NCBI GenBank assembly: GCA_003556835.1
Contig: PWQG01000020.1
Coordinates: 1 to 9,152, forward strand
DNA: 9,152 nt
Origin: Gammaproteobacteria bacterium
Lineage (GTDB): Bacteria; Pseudomonadota; Gammaproteobacteria; Pseudomonadales; Pseudohongiellaceae
Direction: 5' to 3'
Shown: positions 1 through 6,701 of the stretch, in pieces
Layout: each line of letters starts with the position of its first letter
How positions within the stretch are numbered: position 1 is the stretch's first letter
Program-made: the position numbers and the translations under genes
The notes under the pieces: generated by a model
Seen by the model: only the letters and a program-made list of their open reading frames with translations
The model's database searches: none
What the model was told of the DNA's origin: nothing

Positions 1-321
1 CACGCGGGTGTAGCCTCCGCCAGAGCCAGTACCGCGATGCAGGGTGCTGCCTTCGCGGATGATGTTGCGGTCGCCGATCTCCAGCCAGGTGTCTTCGCCA
101 TCGAACTTCTTGTCCGCAGGGTCCTCGCCTACCGAGGCAAACTGGTAGATCCGGTTTTCATTTCCGAGACGGGTATTGCGTTTTATCACCACATGCGAGC
201 CGATCTCGGAACCGGCTCCGATTTCCACGTTCGGGCCGATCACGCTCCAGGGACCCACTATCACGTCATCAGCTAGCCGGGCAGAGGGGTCAATGATCGC
301 TCGCGAATCAATCACTGTCAC
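1..321 (-). CDS. lpxA: UDP-N-acetylglucosamine O-acyltransferase, N-terminal part (runs off left edge)
   Basis: First step of lipid A synthesis in the cytoplasm: LpxA transfers a 3-hydroxyacyl chain from acyl-ACP to the 3-OH of UDP-GlcNAc. About 105 residues are in the window. They show hexapeptide repeats of a left-handed beta helix (VIVGPWSVIGPNVEIG, then GSHVVI), the family block RIYQFASVGED, and IGDRNIIREGSTLHRGT, which carries the active-site-region His. Compared with E. coli the N-terminus lacks about six residues, one helix rung, as in Pseudomonas-type LpxA. The start is one of two GTG codons. GTG at 321 (Met-Thr-Val-Ile-Asp) resembles the Pseudomonas N-terminus and has GGAG 7 nt upstream. 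GTG at 315 (Met-Ile-Asp) resembles E. coli and has AGGA 9 nt upstream. The gene overlaps the end of fabZ by 14 or 8 nt, so translation is probably coupled. Identity is secure; the exact start is not. Confidence 0.95.
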   Translation of the reverse strand, partial: MTVIDSRAIIDPSARLADDVIVGPWSVIGPNVEIGAGSEIGSHVVIKRNTRLGNENRIYQFASVGEDPADKKFDGEDTWLEIGDRNIIREGSTLHRGTGSGGGYTRV

Positions 322-757
322 TCTTCCTCTCCGCACACAGGATGATGGCACTGCCCACCAGCACTCCGTCGACCGAAGCGCGACAGTCGAACTTGTAGAT
401 GCCGCGCTTGCCGGTGATGATGGTCGCTTCCAGCTTCAACTGATCGCCCGGCACAACCGGTCGCTTGAGCCGCACATGATCAGCACCGACGAAATAATAC
501 AGATAACCATCCTTGGGCTTTTTTTCCTGGCTCTTGAAGCCCAGCACACCCGCAGCCTGGGCCAGGGCTTCGATGATCAGCACACCGGGCATGATCGGTT
601 TTCCCGGAAAATGTCCTTCGAAAAACGGCTCGTTCACGGAGACATTCTTGTAGGCCACCACCGACTTGCCCAGATCGATTTCGACCACGCGATCCACCAG
701 CAGGAAGGGATACCGCTGCAGCAGGTATTCCTTGATATCCTCAATATTCATCATCAT
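308..757 (-). CDS. fabZ: 3-hydroxyacyl-[acyl-carrier-protein] dehydratase FabZ
   Basis: Cytoplasmic dehydratase of type II fatty acid synthesis. It converts 3-hydroxyacyl-ACP to trans-2-enoyl-ACP, using the same 3-hydroxyacyl-ACP pool that LpxA and LpxD draw on, which explains its place between them. The product is 149 residues, the normal family length, with a single hot-dog fold. Visible motifs are RYPFLLVDRV (residues 15-24), the active-site segment GHFPGKPIMPGVLIIEALAQ (48-67) with catalytic His49 and Glu63, and the RPVVPGDQL block (about 100-108). Three ATG codons stand in a row at the start. The first (757) overlaps the lpxD stop as ATGA and lies 8 nt after AGGA; the second at 754 is also well spaced. 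The protein is lysine-rich, unlike the exported proteins of this cluster. Confidence 0.98.
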   Translation of the reverse strand: MMMNIEDIKEYLLQRYPFLLVDRVVEIDLGKSVVAYKNVSVNEPFFEGHFPGKPIMPGVLIIEALAQAAGVLGFKSQEKKPKDGYLYYFVGADHVRLKRPVVPGDQLKLEATIITGKRGIYKFDCRASVDGVLVGSAIILCAERKSDSD

Positions 758-1812
758 AGATCTGTTCCTGAATCATTCTTCTTCACTGCCTTCTCGAGCC
801 GGCGTATGCGCTTGGCCAGATCATCCAGTTTCATGAAACGCAGAGCGCTTTTTTTCCAGTCCCGGCTTTCCTGCAGCAGGGTGCCGGAAGAATACAATCC
901 TGCCTTGTCGATGCCTTCATTGACAAAGCTCATGCCTGTGATCACGCTGTGATCGGCGATACTCACGTGCCCGATGATGCCGACGCCACCTCCTACGGTG
1001 CAATATCGCCCCAGTCGGGCGCTGCCTGCCATCGCGCTGCAGCCGCACAGAATCGAATGGGCCCCCACGAAGCAGTTGTGGGCGATCTGCACCAGGTTGT
1101 CGATCTTGACCCCCTCCTCGATCACCGTGTCATCAAGCGCACCGCGATCAATCGTGGAGTTGGCCCCGATTTCCACATCGTCTCCAATCAATACCCCGCC
1201 GAGCTGCGCGATTTTCACCGATCGTCGGCCATCGGAAGCAAAACCGAAGCCATCGCTACCGATCACGGCTCCCGGGTGAAGAATCACCCGCTTGCCAATA
1301 TTCACCCCATGATGCACGGTGACATTGGCATGCAGAAGGGTGGCCTCCCCCAGGCGGCAGCCGTGTTCGATGACACTGCCAGCACCGATACGCACGCCGC
1401 TGGCAAGATGCACATCCGGGCCGATGCAGGCATGTGGCCCGATCCGTACATCATCGGCAATCCGGGCACTTTCATGGACGGTGGCACTGGGGTGCACCAG
1501 CGGTTCATCACGGTCGGCGTCGGCCAGAGCGGCAAACAGCTGGGAAGCCTGGGCATAACTCAGATAAGGGCTGCCAGAGACCAGCGCGGCGCCCCTGACC
1601 AGGCCGGCCTGCGCCTCCGGCACAATGACCGCGGATGCCTGGCAGGTGCGCAACTGATCAGTGAACGCAGAATTGCTGAGAAAACTCAATTGACCCGGGC
1701 CGGCCGACTGCAGGCTGGCCAGCCCGGACACTGCAATGGAATCATCCCCGCGCAGCTCAAGATCCATCAGACGGGACAGCTCCCCCAGTGTATAGCTGGT
1801 TTTCCTGTTCAC
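754..1812 (-). CDS. lpxD: UDP-3-O-(3-hydroxyacyl)glucosamine N-acyltransferase
   Basis: Third step of lipid A synthesis: LpxD adds a 3-hydroxyacyl chain to the 2-amino group of UDP-3-O-acyl-glucosamine. The product is 352 residues (E. coli about 341; pseudomonad enzymes about 353). Residues 1-100 form the uridine-binding domain, with TLGELSRLMDLELRG and the GQLSFLSN block. Residues 105-300 form the hexapeptide left-handed beta helix (for example RIGPHACIGPDVHLASGVRIGAG). The catalytic His is H245 in NLVQIAHN, and H282 in IIGHVSI matches the second conserved His. The C-terminus is a basic amphipathic helix (about 315-346), as expected for ACP contact. The start is GTG with a weak CAGGG 7 nt upstream; no better in-frame start was found. 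It begins 43 nt after the skp stop and its own stop overlaps fabZ by 4 nt. Confidence 0.97.
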   Translation of the reverse strand: MNRKTSYTLGELSRLMDLELRGDDSIAVSGLASLQSAGPGQLSFLSNSAFTDQLRTCQASAVIVPEAQAGLVRGAALVSGSPYLSYAQASQLFAALADADRDEPLVHPSATVHESARIADDVRIGPHACIGPDVHLASGVRIGAGSVIEHGCRLGEATLLHANVTVHHGVNIGKRVILHPGAVIGSDGFGFASDGRRSVKIAQLGGVLIGDDVEIGANSTIDRGALDDTVIEEGVKIDNLVQIAHNCFVGAHSILCGCSAMAGSARLGRYCTVGGGVGIIGHVSIADHSVITGMSFVNEGIDKAGLYSSGTLLQESRDWKKSALRFMKLDDLAKRIRRLEKAVKKNDSGTDL

Positions 1813-1855
1813 GTCGATGCCCTGCTGTCTGCGCGGTTGCGGATGGTTGGAACCG

Positions 1856-2359
1856 TTACTGGGTCAGCTCGTTGATCCGGGCAGTTACCTGACCGGTGAT
1901 ATTGTAACTGTTGTCGAAATAGGCGACCTGTTCCGCATTGAACACAATGTCATAGCCCCCGTTATCCACAACATATTCGATGGCCTGGCCTAGGTACTGG
2001 CGCATGCTGTTGACGAAAACCTGCTGCCGTTCTTCCCAGGCTTCCTGCAGGCGCTCGGCAACCATCTGCAGCTGCACCTGCTTTTCCTGGGCATCGGCGT
2101 TGAGACGCCGCATATCTGACTCACTCAGAATCGACTCATCCCGCTGGGCCCGCTCGATCAGTTCGCGTAACTCGTTGTTGAGTCGCTCCAGACGGGCCTC
2201 ATCGTCGCCCAGTTCCTGACGCACATTGGCTTCCAATTCACGCGCAGCTTCCGTATTGAACAGTGCCTGTTCCAGGTTGATGATTCCGATGGTCGGTGTC
2301 TGGGCCAGAGCCGACTGCGCAAACAGGGCAAAAACCGCCGTCAGAAGTGCTTTTTTCAT
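1856..2359 (-). CDS. skp: Periplasmic chaperone Skp/OmpH
   Basis: Trimeric periplasmic holdase that carries unfolded outer-membrane proteins to BamA. The product is 167 residues (E. coli 161). A classical signal peptide, MKKALLTAVFALFAQSALA, is predicted to be cleaved before Gln20. A short beta segment follows (TIGIINLEQALFNTEAAR), then long charged amphipathic helices (about 40-125) that would form the tentacle coiled coils, and a C-terminal GGYDIVFNAEQVAYF strand region typical of OmpH. The chosen ATG (2359) places the signal peptide at the N-terminus. The frame stays open to an ATG at 2419, but those 20 extra residues would precede the signal peptide. Spacing to the SD is poor: GTGAG lies 5 nt upstream, GGAG further off. 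Unusually for Skp, the mature part is acidic (28 Asp/Glu against 13 Arg and 1 Lys). It follows bamA after 151 nt and has its own promoter candidate. Confidence 0.95.
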   Translation of the reverse strand: MKKALLTAVFALFAQSALAQTPTIGIINLEQALFNTEAARELEANVRQELGDDEARLERLNNELRELIERAQRDESILSESDMRRLNADAQEKQVQLQMVAERLQEAWEERQQVFVNSMRQYLGQAIEYVVDNGGYDIVFNAEQVAYFDNSYNITGQVTARINELTQ

Positions 2360-2386
2360 AATACTCACGATAATTCTCCGCTTTTG

Positions 2387-2413
2387 AAAAAGCCCGCAGC
2401 CGGTCAGGCTGCG
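2387..2413 (-). terminator. GC stem-loop with T-run in the skp leader (possible attenuator)
   Basis: On the minus strand a perfect 7-bp stem CGCAGCC/GGCTGCG (2407-2413 with 2395-2401) encloses a 5-nt loop. It is followed by GGC and then five T (2391-2387). An alternative pairing, AGCC with GGCT, would abut the T-run directly. The structure starts about 5 nt downstream of the expected start of the extended -10 promoter and ends 27 nt before the skp ATG. It could be a weak intrinsic terminator or attenuator for skp-lpxD-fabZ-lpxA, or a 5' stabilising hairpin. The T-run is short and offset from the main stem, so strength is uncertain. Confidence 0.4.
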
Positions 2414-2424
2414 ATTCATTGATC

Positions 2425-2455
2425 ATTATAACACCAGCGCCATGGCCAGTGTCTG
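2425..2455 (-). promoter_or_regulatory. Extended -10 promoter upstream of skp
   Basis: The minus strand reads TGTTATAAT, with TATAAT at 2430-2425 matching the sigma-70 -10 consensus exactly and a TGn extension (2433-2431). No good -35 is present at 17 nt; CAGACA at 2455-2450 (4 of 6) sits at a long 19-nt spacing. Extended -10 promoters tolerate a poor -35. The predicted start is near 2418-2419, giving a leader of about 60 nt before skp. Its place in the only large intergenic gap of the cluster supports function. Confidence 0.6.
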
Positions 2456-2467
2456 CATATGTGTTGT

Positions 2468-2496
2468 CTTGTAACGAAATCGCACAGGCGGGTCAA
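2468..2496 (-). promoter_or_regulatory. Weaker upstream promoter candidate between bamA and skp
   Basis: TTGACC (2496-2491, 5 of 6 to the sigma-70 -35) is followed after exactly 17 nt by TACAAG (2473-2468, 4 of 6 to the -10). The -35 lies across the loop and one arm of a 5-bp GCGGG/CCCGC stem-loop (2488-2502) just after the bamA stop. It is a plausible second start point for skp-lpxD-fabZ-lpxA, but matches of this quality arise by chance. Confidence 0.3.
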
Positions 2497-2510
2497 GCCC
2501 GCATACTGGC

Positions 2511-5201
2511 CTAGAAGCCGGCACCAATGGTGAAGTCGAATCGTTTGGTCCGATCATCCGGATCGGTGCTGAAAGGCCGCGCCAGATAGAAGGTCAGCGG
2601 ACCGAACGGCGACAGATAGGTCAGGCTGACACCGGCCGAATACCGCAGCTCGCCCAGATCGAAATCGGAGCAGTTGCTCGATGCACGCTGACGCTCGGTA
2701 CAATTGGTCGAAAAGACCGTACCAGCGTCCACAAAGAAGGTGGTACGTACCCTACTACGATCCTCCACAAAAGGCGTCGGGAACAGCAACTCCATACTCG
2801 CTGTGGTCAGTAGATTGCCACCAAAGGCATTGAATCGGCGTCGACTCAACTGCTGGGCCTGGGTCGCCAGCTGCAATTGTGGATTACCATCGGCATCCAA
2901 TATCGGCTGACCATCAGGACCGAGCACCGGCACGGTCTGATAGGCCTGTTGACCATCAAACAAAGGTTGCCCGCCTGGGCTCAGCGGAGCCCCACTCTCA
3001 TCGAGAATGATATTGCCATCGGCATCACGCAGGAATGTGGTCTGCTGGGTCAGGTAGCGTACCGGGTTGGTGCTGCGCGGACCGAGACTGTTTTCGTCGA
3101 AACCGCGCACGATACCCCGGGACAGACCGCCGGCAAAGAAATTCTCGAAGAACGGCAGGTCATCGGCTTCACCATAACCGTCACCGAAACCAAGATTGGT
3201 GCGCAAATGCAGCACCCAGTCATCCCCGACCAGCGGATAGTAGTACTGGGCCTGGTACTGGAGCTTGTAGTACTCCAGATCACTGCCGGGCACGGTGATC
3301 TCCGCCGAAGCCTGCTGGTAGCTGCCACGAGTGGCAAATTGCCCCCGGTTCAGTGTGCTGCGCACCCAGTTCGTGCTGAGCGTGACATTGTCGAACACCG
3401 AGCCGTAGCGGTCGATGAACCCCGGGTCCGCCGGCTGGTTCCAGAATTGCTCAGGCATATCTTCGATCGGCCGTGTGATGGCATCGCGGACCTCCCCTTC
3501 GTACGGGTTGAGATTCGCCGGTTGCACGATGAAGCGGTTCACATTGTCCATGAACCGGGGTGTGGCCTCGATTTCCTGGACACTGAAGCCCCCGGAACTG
3601 AGCTCGGTATGTGCATAGCCCACATTGAAGCCGATCTGCTCGATTTCACTGATCGGGTAGCTGAAATTGAGGGCTCCACCAAAAGACGTGGTGGAAAAAC
3701 TGGCGATATTGAATGGAGAATCCTGCTTCTGTACGTACAGACTGAAACCCCGGCTCACGCCATCCGGCGTGAAGTAAGGGTCCACATAGGCAAATCGGGC
3801 GCTGCTCTCGAAAAAGCTGCGGTTCAGGCCAATGGCCACACTGCGCCCGGTACCCAGGAAGTTCTCGGCCTGCAGACTGGTGGAAATGAACCAGTCACCA
3901 CCACCACCCGAACCGAGACTGAAGGAAATGCTGCCAAAGTTCTGCTCTTCCACGTCAAATTCGACGTCCACCTGATCGGTGGTGCCCGGCACCTCTACAG
4001 TGTCCACGTCGACCCGCGAGAAGTAGCCGAGTCGCTCCAGACGCACGCGGGACAACTCGATCTGCTGGCTGGAGGCCGGTGCGCTTTCCAGCTGCCGCAT
4101 TTCTCGCCGCAACACATCGTCTGCCGTGGCCACATTACCCCGGAAGTTGATGCGATTGACATAGGTGCGATTGCCCGGATCGACATAGAAGATGACGTCC
4201 ACGGTCTGGTCTTCTTCATTGATTTCCGGCACACCCTCGACGCTGGCAAAGGCGTATCCGAGATTGCCCAGGATCTGGGTCATGTAATCTTCACTGGCCG
4301 TCACCAGTGCCTGCGAAAAAGTCTGCCCCGGTCCGATCAGGGTATAGGCGCGCAGCAGGGGTTCGGCATTGACCAGATCACCCACCAGATCAACACTGTT
4401 GACCTGATAACGCTCACCCTCGGAGAGATTGATGGTGACATAGATCTCTTCATTGTCCGGGGTGATGGAGATGGGTGTGGAATCGATACTGAAGCGCACA
4501 AAGCCGCTGTTGAGGTAATGGGAAGTCAATCGCTCCAGGTCACCGGACAGCTGCTCGCGTGAATACCGGTCACGAGAGCTGAACGGCAGATACCAGGGCC
4601 GCAGACCCAGCTCGAACAGATCCAGCAGATCATCATTCTCGAAATTCTGGTTACCAATGATGTTGATGTCCCGGATCCGGCTTTCGCTGCCTTCATTGAT
4701 CTGCAGATCAATGGCAACCCGGTTGCGGGGCTGATCGGTGACCTCGATCTCCACCGTGGTTCCGTAGCGACCACGAGAAGAATAGACTTCCTGGATACCC
4801 TGCCGGATGGCTTCCAGAGTGGCCCGCGTGAAAATGCCGCCTTCGACGATGTCGGCCGACGCCATGTTTTCAAGAATATCTTCGGTCTGCAAAACCTGGT
4901 TGCCGGAAATGTTGATTTCACTGACCGAGGGTCGTTCCTGGACAGTGATCAACAGCACATCATCTTCCCGGGCTACTTCCACATCCTCGAAATATTGGGA
5001 GGCGGTGATAGCGCGGATGATCTGGGCCGGCACACCCGGGGTGACATCATCTCCTATTCCGACCGGCAGTAAACCGAAGACTACACCGGGGGATACCCGC
5101 TGCAGGCCATCGATCCTGATGTCTGAAATAGTGAAATTTTGCGCCTGGGCTGTAAATGAAAGGCTGAGCAGCAAACTCAATGTCAGAAAAATTCTAGTCA
5201 T
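2511..5201 (-). CDS. bamA: Outer-membrane protein assembly factor BamA (Omp85)
   Basis: Central subunit of the BAM complex, which folds and inserts beta-barrel proteins into the outer membrane. The product is 896 residues against 810 in E. coli. The signal peptide (1-20, ending AQA) is followed by five POTRA domains at about 22-91, 92-172, 173-264, 265-344 and 345-419, the same lengths as in E. coli. A 16-strand barrel runs from about 425 to the end. The VRGF motif of loop 6 is at 698-701, and the C-terminus FDFTIGAGF ends in the Phe of the beta signal. The roughly 86 extra residues sit in the barrel, mainly in loop 4 (about 553-605) and loop 6 (about 709-790). A Cys pair (C834, C844) lies in a later extracellular loop. 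Only three lysines occur in the whole protein. ATG 5201 is the only start, since a stop lies nine codons upstream in frame. Its SD is weak. The gene sits 77 nt after rseP. Confidence 0.98.
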   Translation of the reverse strand: MTRIFLTLSLLLSLSFTAQAQNFTISDIRIDGLQRVSPGVVFGLLPVGIGDDVTPGVPAQIIRAITASQYFEDVEVAREDDVLLITVQERPSVSEINISGNQVLQTEDILENMASADIVEGGIFTRATLEAIRQGIQEVYSSRGRYGTTVEIEVTDQPRNRVAIDLQINEGSESRIRDINIIGNQNFENDDLLDLFELGLRPWYLPFSSRDRYSREQLSGDLERLTSHYLNSGFVRFSIDSTPISITPDNEEIYVTINLSEGERYQVNSVDLVGDLVNAEPLLRAYTLIGPGQTFSQALVTASEDYMTQILGNLGYAFASVEGVPEINEEDQTVDVIFYVDPGNRTYVNRINFRGNVATADDVLRREMRQLESAPASSQQIELSRVRLERLGYFSRVDVDTVEVPGTTDQVDVEFDVEEQNFGSISFSLGSGGGGDWFISTSLQAENFLGTGRSVAIGLNRSFFESSARFAYVDPYFTPDGVSRGFSLYVQKQDSPFNIASFSTTSFGGALNFSYPISEIEQIGFNVGYAHTELSSGGFSVQEIEATPRFMDNVNRFIVQPANLNPYEGEVRDAITRPIEDMPEQFWNQPADPGFIDRYGSVFDNVTLSTNWVRSTLNRGQFATRGSYQQASAEITVPGSDLEYYKLQYQAQYYYPLVGDDWVLHLRTNLGFGDGYGEADDLPFFENFFAGGLSRGIVRGFDENSLGPRSTNPVRYLTQQTTFLRDADGNIILDESGAPLSPGGQPLFDGQQAYQTVPVLGPDGQPILDADGNPQLQLATQAQQLSRRRFNAFGGNLLTTASMELLFPTPFVEDRSRVRTTFFVDAGTVFSTNCTERQRASSNCSDFDLGELRYSAGVSLTYLSPFGPLTFYLARPFSTDPDDRTKRFDFTIGAGF

Positions 5202-5273
5202 GAAATACCGTTCACGCTCACAGGTTCACTGCGGCGAACTTCGACCCCTGTTTGTTGTTGTGAAGGCAACTGC

Positions 5274-5290
5274 CGGCTTCAAAGAAGCCG
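5274..5290 (-). other. Stem-loop across the rseP stop codon
   Basis: A perfect 7-bp inverted repeat, CGGCTTC/GAAGCCG, encloses a 3-nt loop. It covers the last codons and stop (5281-5279) of rseP. No T-run follows on either strand, so it does not look like an intrinsic terminator. It could be an mRNA processing or stability element between rseP and bamA, or chance in coding sequence. The rest of the 77-nt gap shows GTGAAC twice at a 14-nt period (5215-5210 and 5229-5224) and no clear promoter. Confidence 0.45.
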
Positions 5291-6670
5291 CGTAACATCG
5301 TTGAATATGGCCAAAGTCATCAGACCTACAATCAACAGCAACCCCACCTGTAAACCCATGGCCTGCACCCGCTCTGGCACAGGACGGCGTATGATAGCTT
5401 CTATGGCGTAATACAACAAATGCCCGCCATCCAGCATCGGGATGGGTAACAGATTCAGCACACCAAGGCTGATACTGAGTAGCGCCAGAAAGCCCAGATA
5501 GACCTCTGGACCATAACTGGCCGTCTCCCCCGCGACCTGGGCAATCGTGATCGGCCCATTGATGTTCTTGTAGGAAATCAGCCCCACGATCATTTTCTGG
5601 ATGGACTCCAGCACGAACACCGACTTATCCCATGTCTCGCGGACAGCCGGGGCGACCGCGGTCAGCGGATTGAAACTGATCTCGCGTCGCATTTCCGGTG
5701 GCAGGCTGGCATACAGATCATGCGGCTCGACCCAGGCACCGATGGTACCGATCCGGTCACCTTCAGCACTGGTGCCCACCTCCGGTCGCAGGACCAATGA
5801 AACCTGCTCGTTCCCGCGTTCGACCACAACCGGCAGGTCAAGTTCCGCATGGGCACGTATGATCTGCACCCAGTGCATCCAGCTGTTGATTGCCTGACCG
5901 TCGGCTTCCAACACCACATCCCCGGCCCGCAGGCCACCCCTGGCGGCCGGACCGTCATCGGTCACGCCATCGATCACCGGCGGAATGGTGTACTGGATCA
6001 GGCCCAATGACCCGAGGGGGTTGGGCTCGGCAGTCCGTGAATGCCAGTTGAGGATCGGCACGGAGTGATCACGCGGAGTGGTATTTTCCTGCGACACTGC
6101 GGTGAAGCGGATTCCCCCCGTCTCCCCGAGCCGGTTGAGCAGCTGCATGGTCACATCCTGCCAGACCAGGGTCTCCCTGCCATCAACGGCAATGATCTCG
6201 TCGCCCGGGCGCAGGCCGGCGGTATACGCAGGCGATTCGGGCATGACATCGGCAATGACCGGAACCACACCACGCTGCCCGTAGGTGATATTGATCAGCC
6301 AGAATACAAAGATTGCCAACAGGAAGTTGGCCAATGGCCCGGCGGCCACGATGGCGGTACGTTGCCAAAGCGGTTTGTGATTAAAGGACTGCTGACGCAA
6401 TTCCTCCGTAAGACCCTCATCCGCGTTCGTATTCAGATCATCCTGACCCAGCATCTTGACATAGCCGCCCAGGGGAATCGGGGCAATTGCGTATTCGGTC
6501 CCGTCCTTGCCATACCAGGATTTGAATGGCTTGCCGAAGCCGACCGAGAACCGCAAGACCTTGACCCCACAACGACGGGCCACCCAGAAATGGCCGAATT
6601 CATGGAATGTGACCAGAATGCCCAAGGTGACAATCAGGGCCAGGATATTGATGATGAGTGTCTCAAACAT
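5279..6670 (-). CDS. rseP: RIP zinc metalloprotease RseP (site-2 protease)
   Basis: Inner-membrane zinc protease that cleaves the anti-sigma factor RseA (MucA in pseudomonads) after DegS/AlgW, releasing sigma-E. It also clears remnant signal peptides. The product is 463 residues (E. coli 450). The zinc motif HEFGH is at 23-27 inside the first membrane segment, and LDGGH (413-417) gives the third ligand Asp414. Membrane segments lie at about 4-27, 104-127, 390-412 and 437-457. Two tandem PDZ domains fill the periplasmic part, about 133-215 and 225-300, each with a conserved GL-x-GD block (AGLRPGDEI; GGLRAGDVV). The NGPITIAQVAG block (371-381) is family-typical. The ATG at 6670 follows dxr by 31 nt, with a GGGA about 9 nt upstream. 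Residues 100-348 contain no lysine, whereas the cytoplasmic loop before them has several. Its place next to bamA and skp fits its role in envelope stress. Confidence 0.97.
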   Translation of the reverse strand: MFETLIINILALIVTLGILVTFHEFGHFWVARRCGVKVLRFSVGFGKPFKSWYGKDGTEYAIAPIPLGGYVKMLGQDDLNTNADEGLTEELRQQSFNHKPLWQRTAIVAAGPLANFLLAIFVFWLINITYGQRGVVPVIADVMPESPAYTAGLRPGDEIIAVDGRETLVWQDVTMQLLNRLGETGGIRFTAVSQENTTPRDHSVPILNWHSRTAEPNPLGSLGLIQYTIPPVIDGVTDDGPAARGGLRAGDVVLEADGQAINSWMHWVQIIRAHAELDLPVVVERGNEQVSLVLRPEVGTSAEGDRIGTIGAWVEPHDLYASLPPEMRREISFNPLTAVAPAVRETWDKSVFVLESIQKMIVGLISYKNINGPITIAQVAGETASYGPEVYLGFLALLSISLGVLNLLPIPMLDGGHLLYYAIEAIIRRPVPERVQAMGLQVGLLLIVGLMTLAIFNDVTRLL

Positions 6671-6701
6671 TCAGGATTTCCCGTTCGGATATGCGCTTCA
6701 A

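Noticed and set aside
176..1875. Overlapping plus-strand open frames across lpxA-fabZ-lpxD
   Set aside because: They are antisense shadows of well-identified minus-strand genes. Their products are low in hydrophobic blocks and match no family I know.
2488..2502. GCGGG/CCCGC stem-loop after the bamA stop as a terminator
   Set aside because: The stem is only 5 bp and no T-run follows on the minus strand, so it is unlikely to end transcription by itself.
2444..2510. Distant inverted repeat GCCAGT / ACTGGC in the bamA-skp gap
   Set aside because: Six bases about 54 nt apart is weak and easily due to chance.
2877..4562. 561-codon open frame on the plus strand, antisense to bamA
   Set aside because: It lies wholly inside bamA, whose five POTRA domains and barrel are clear. 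The antisense product has no recognisable domain and is His/Gln/Thr-rich in the way expected from reversed codons, and it has no promoter or SD of its own.
5202..5278. Possible sigma-E promoter upstream of bamA
   Set aside because: Sigma-E control of bamA would be expected, but I see only partial GAAC-like matches with no properly spaced -10, so I do not call it.
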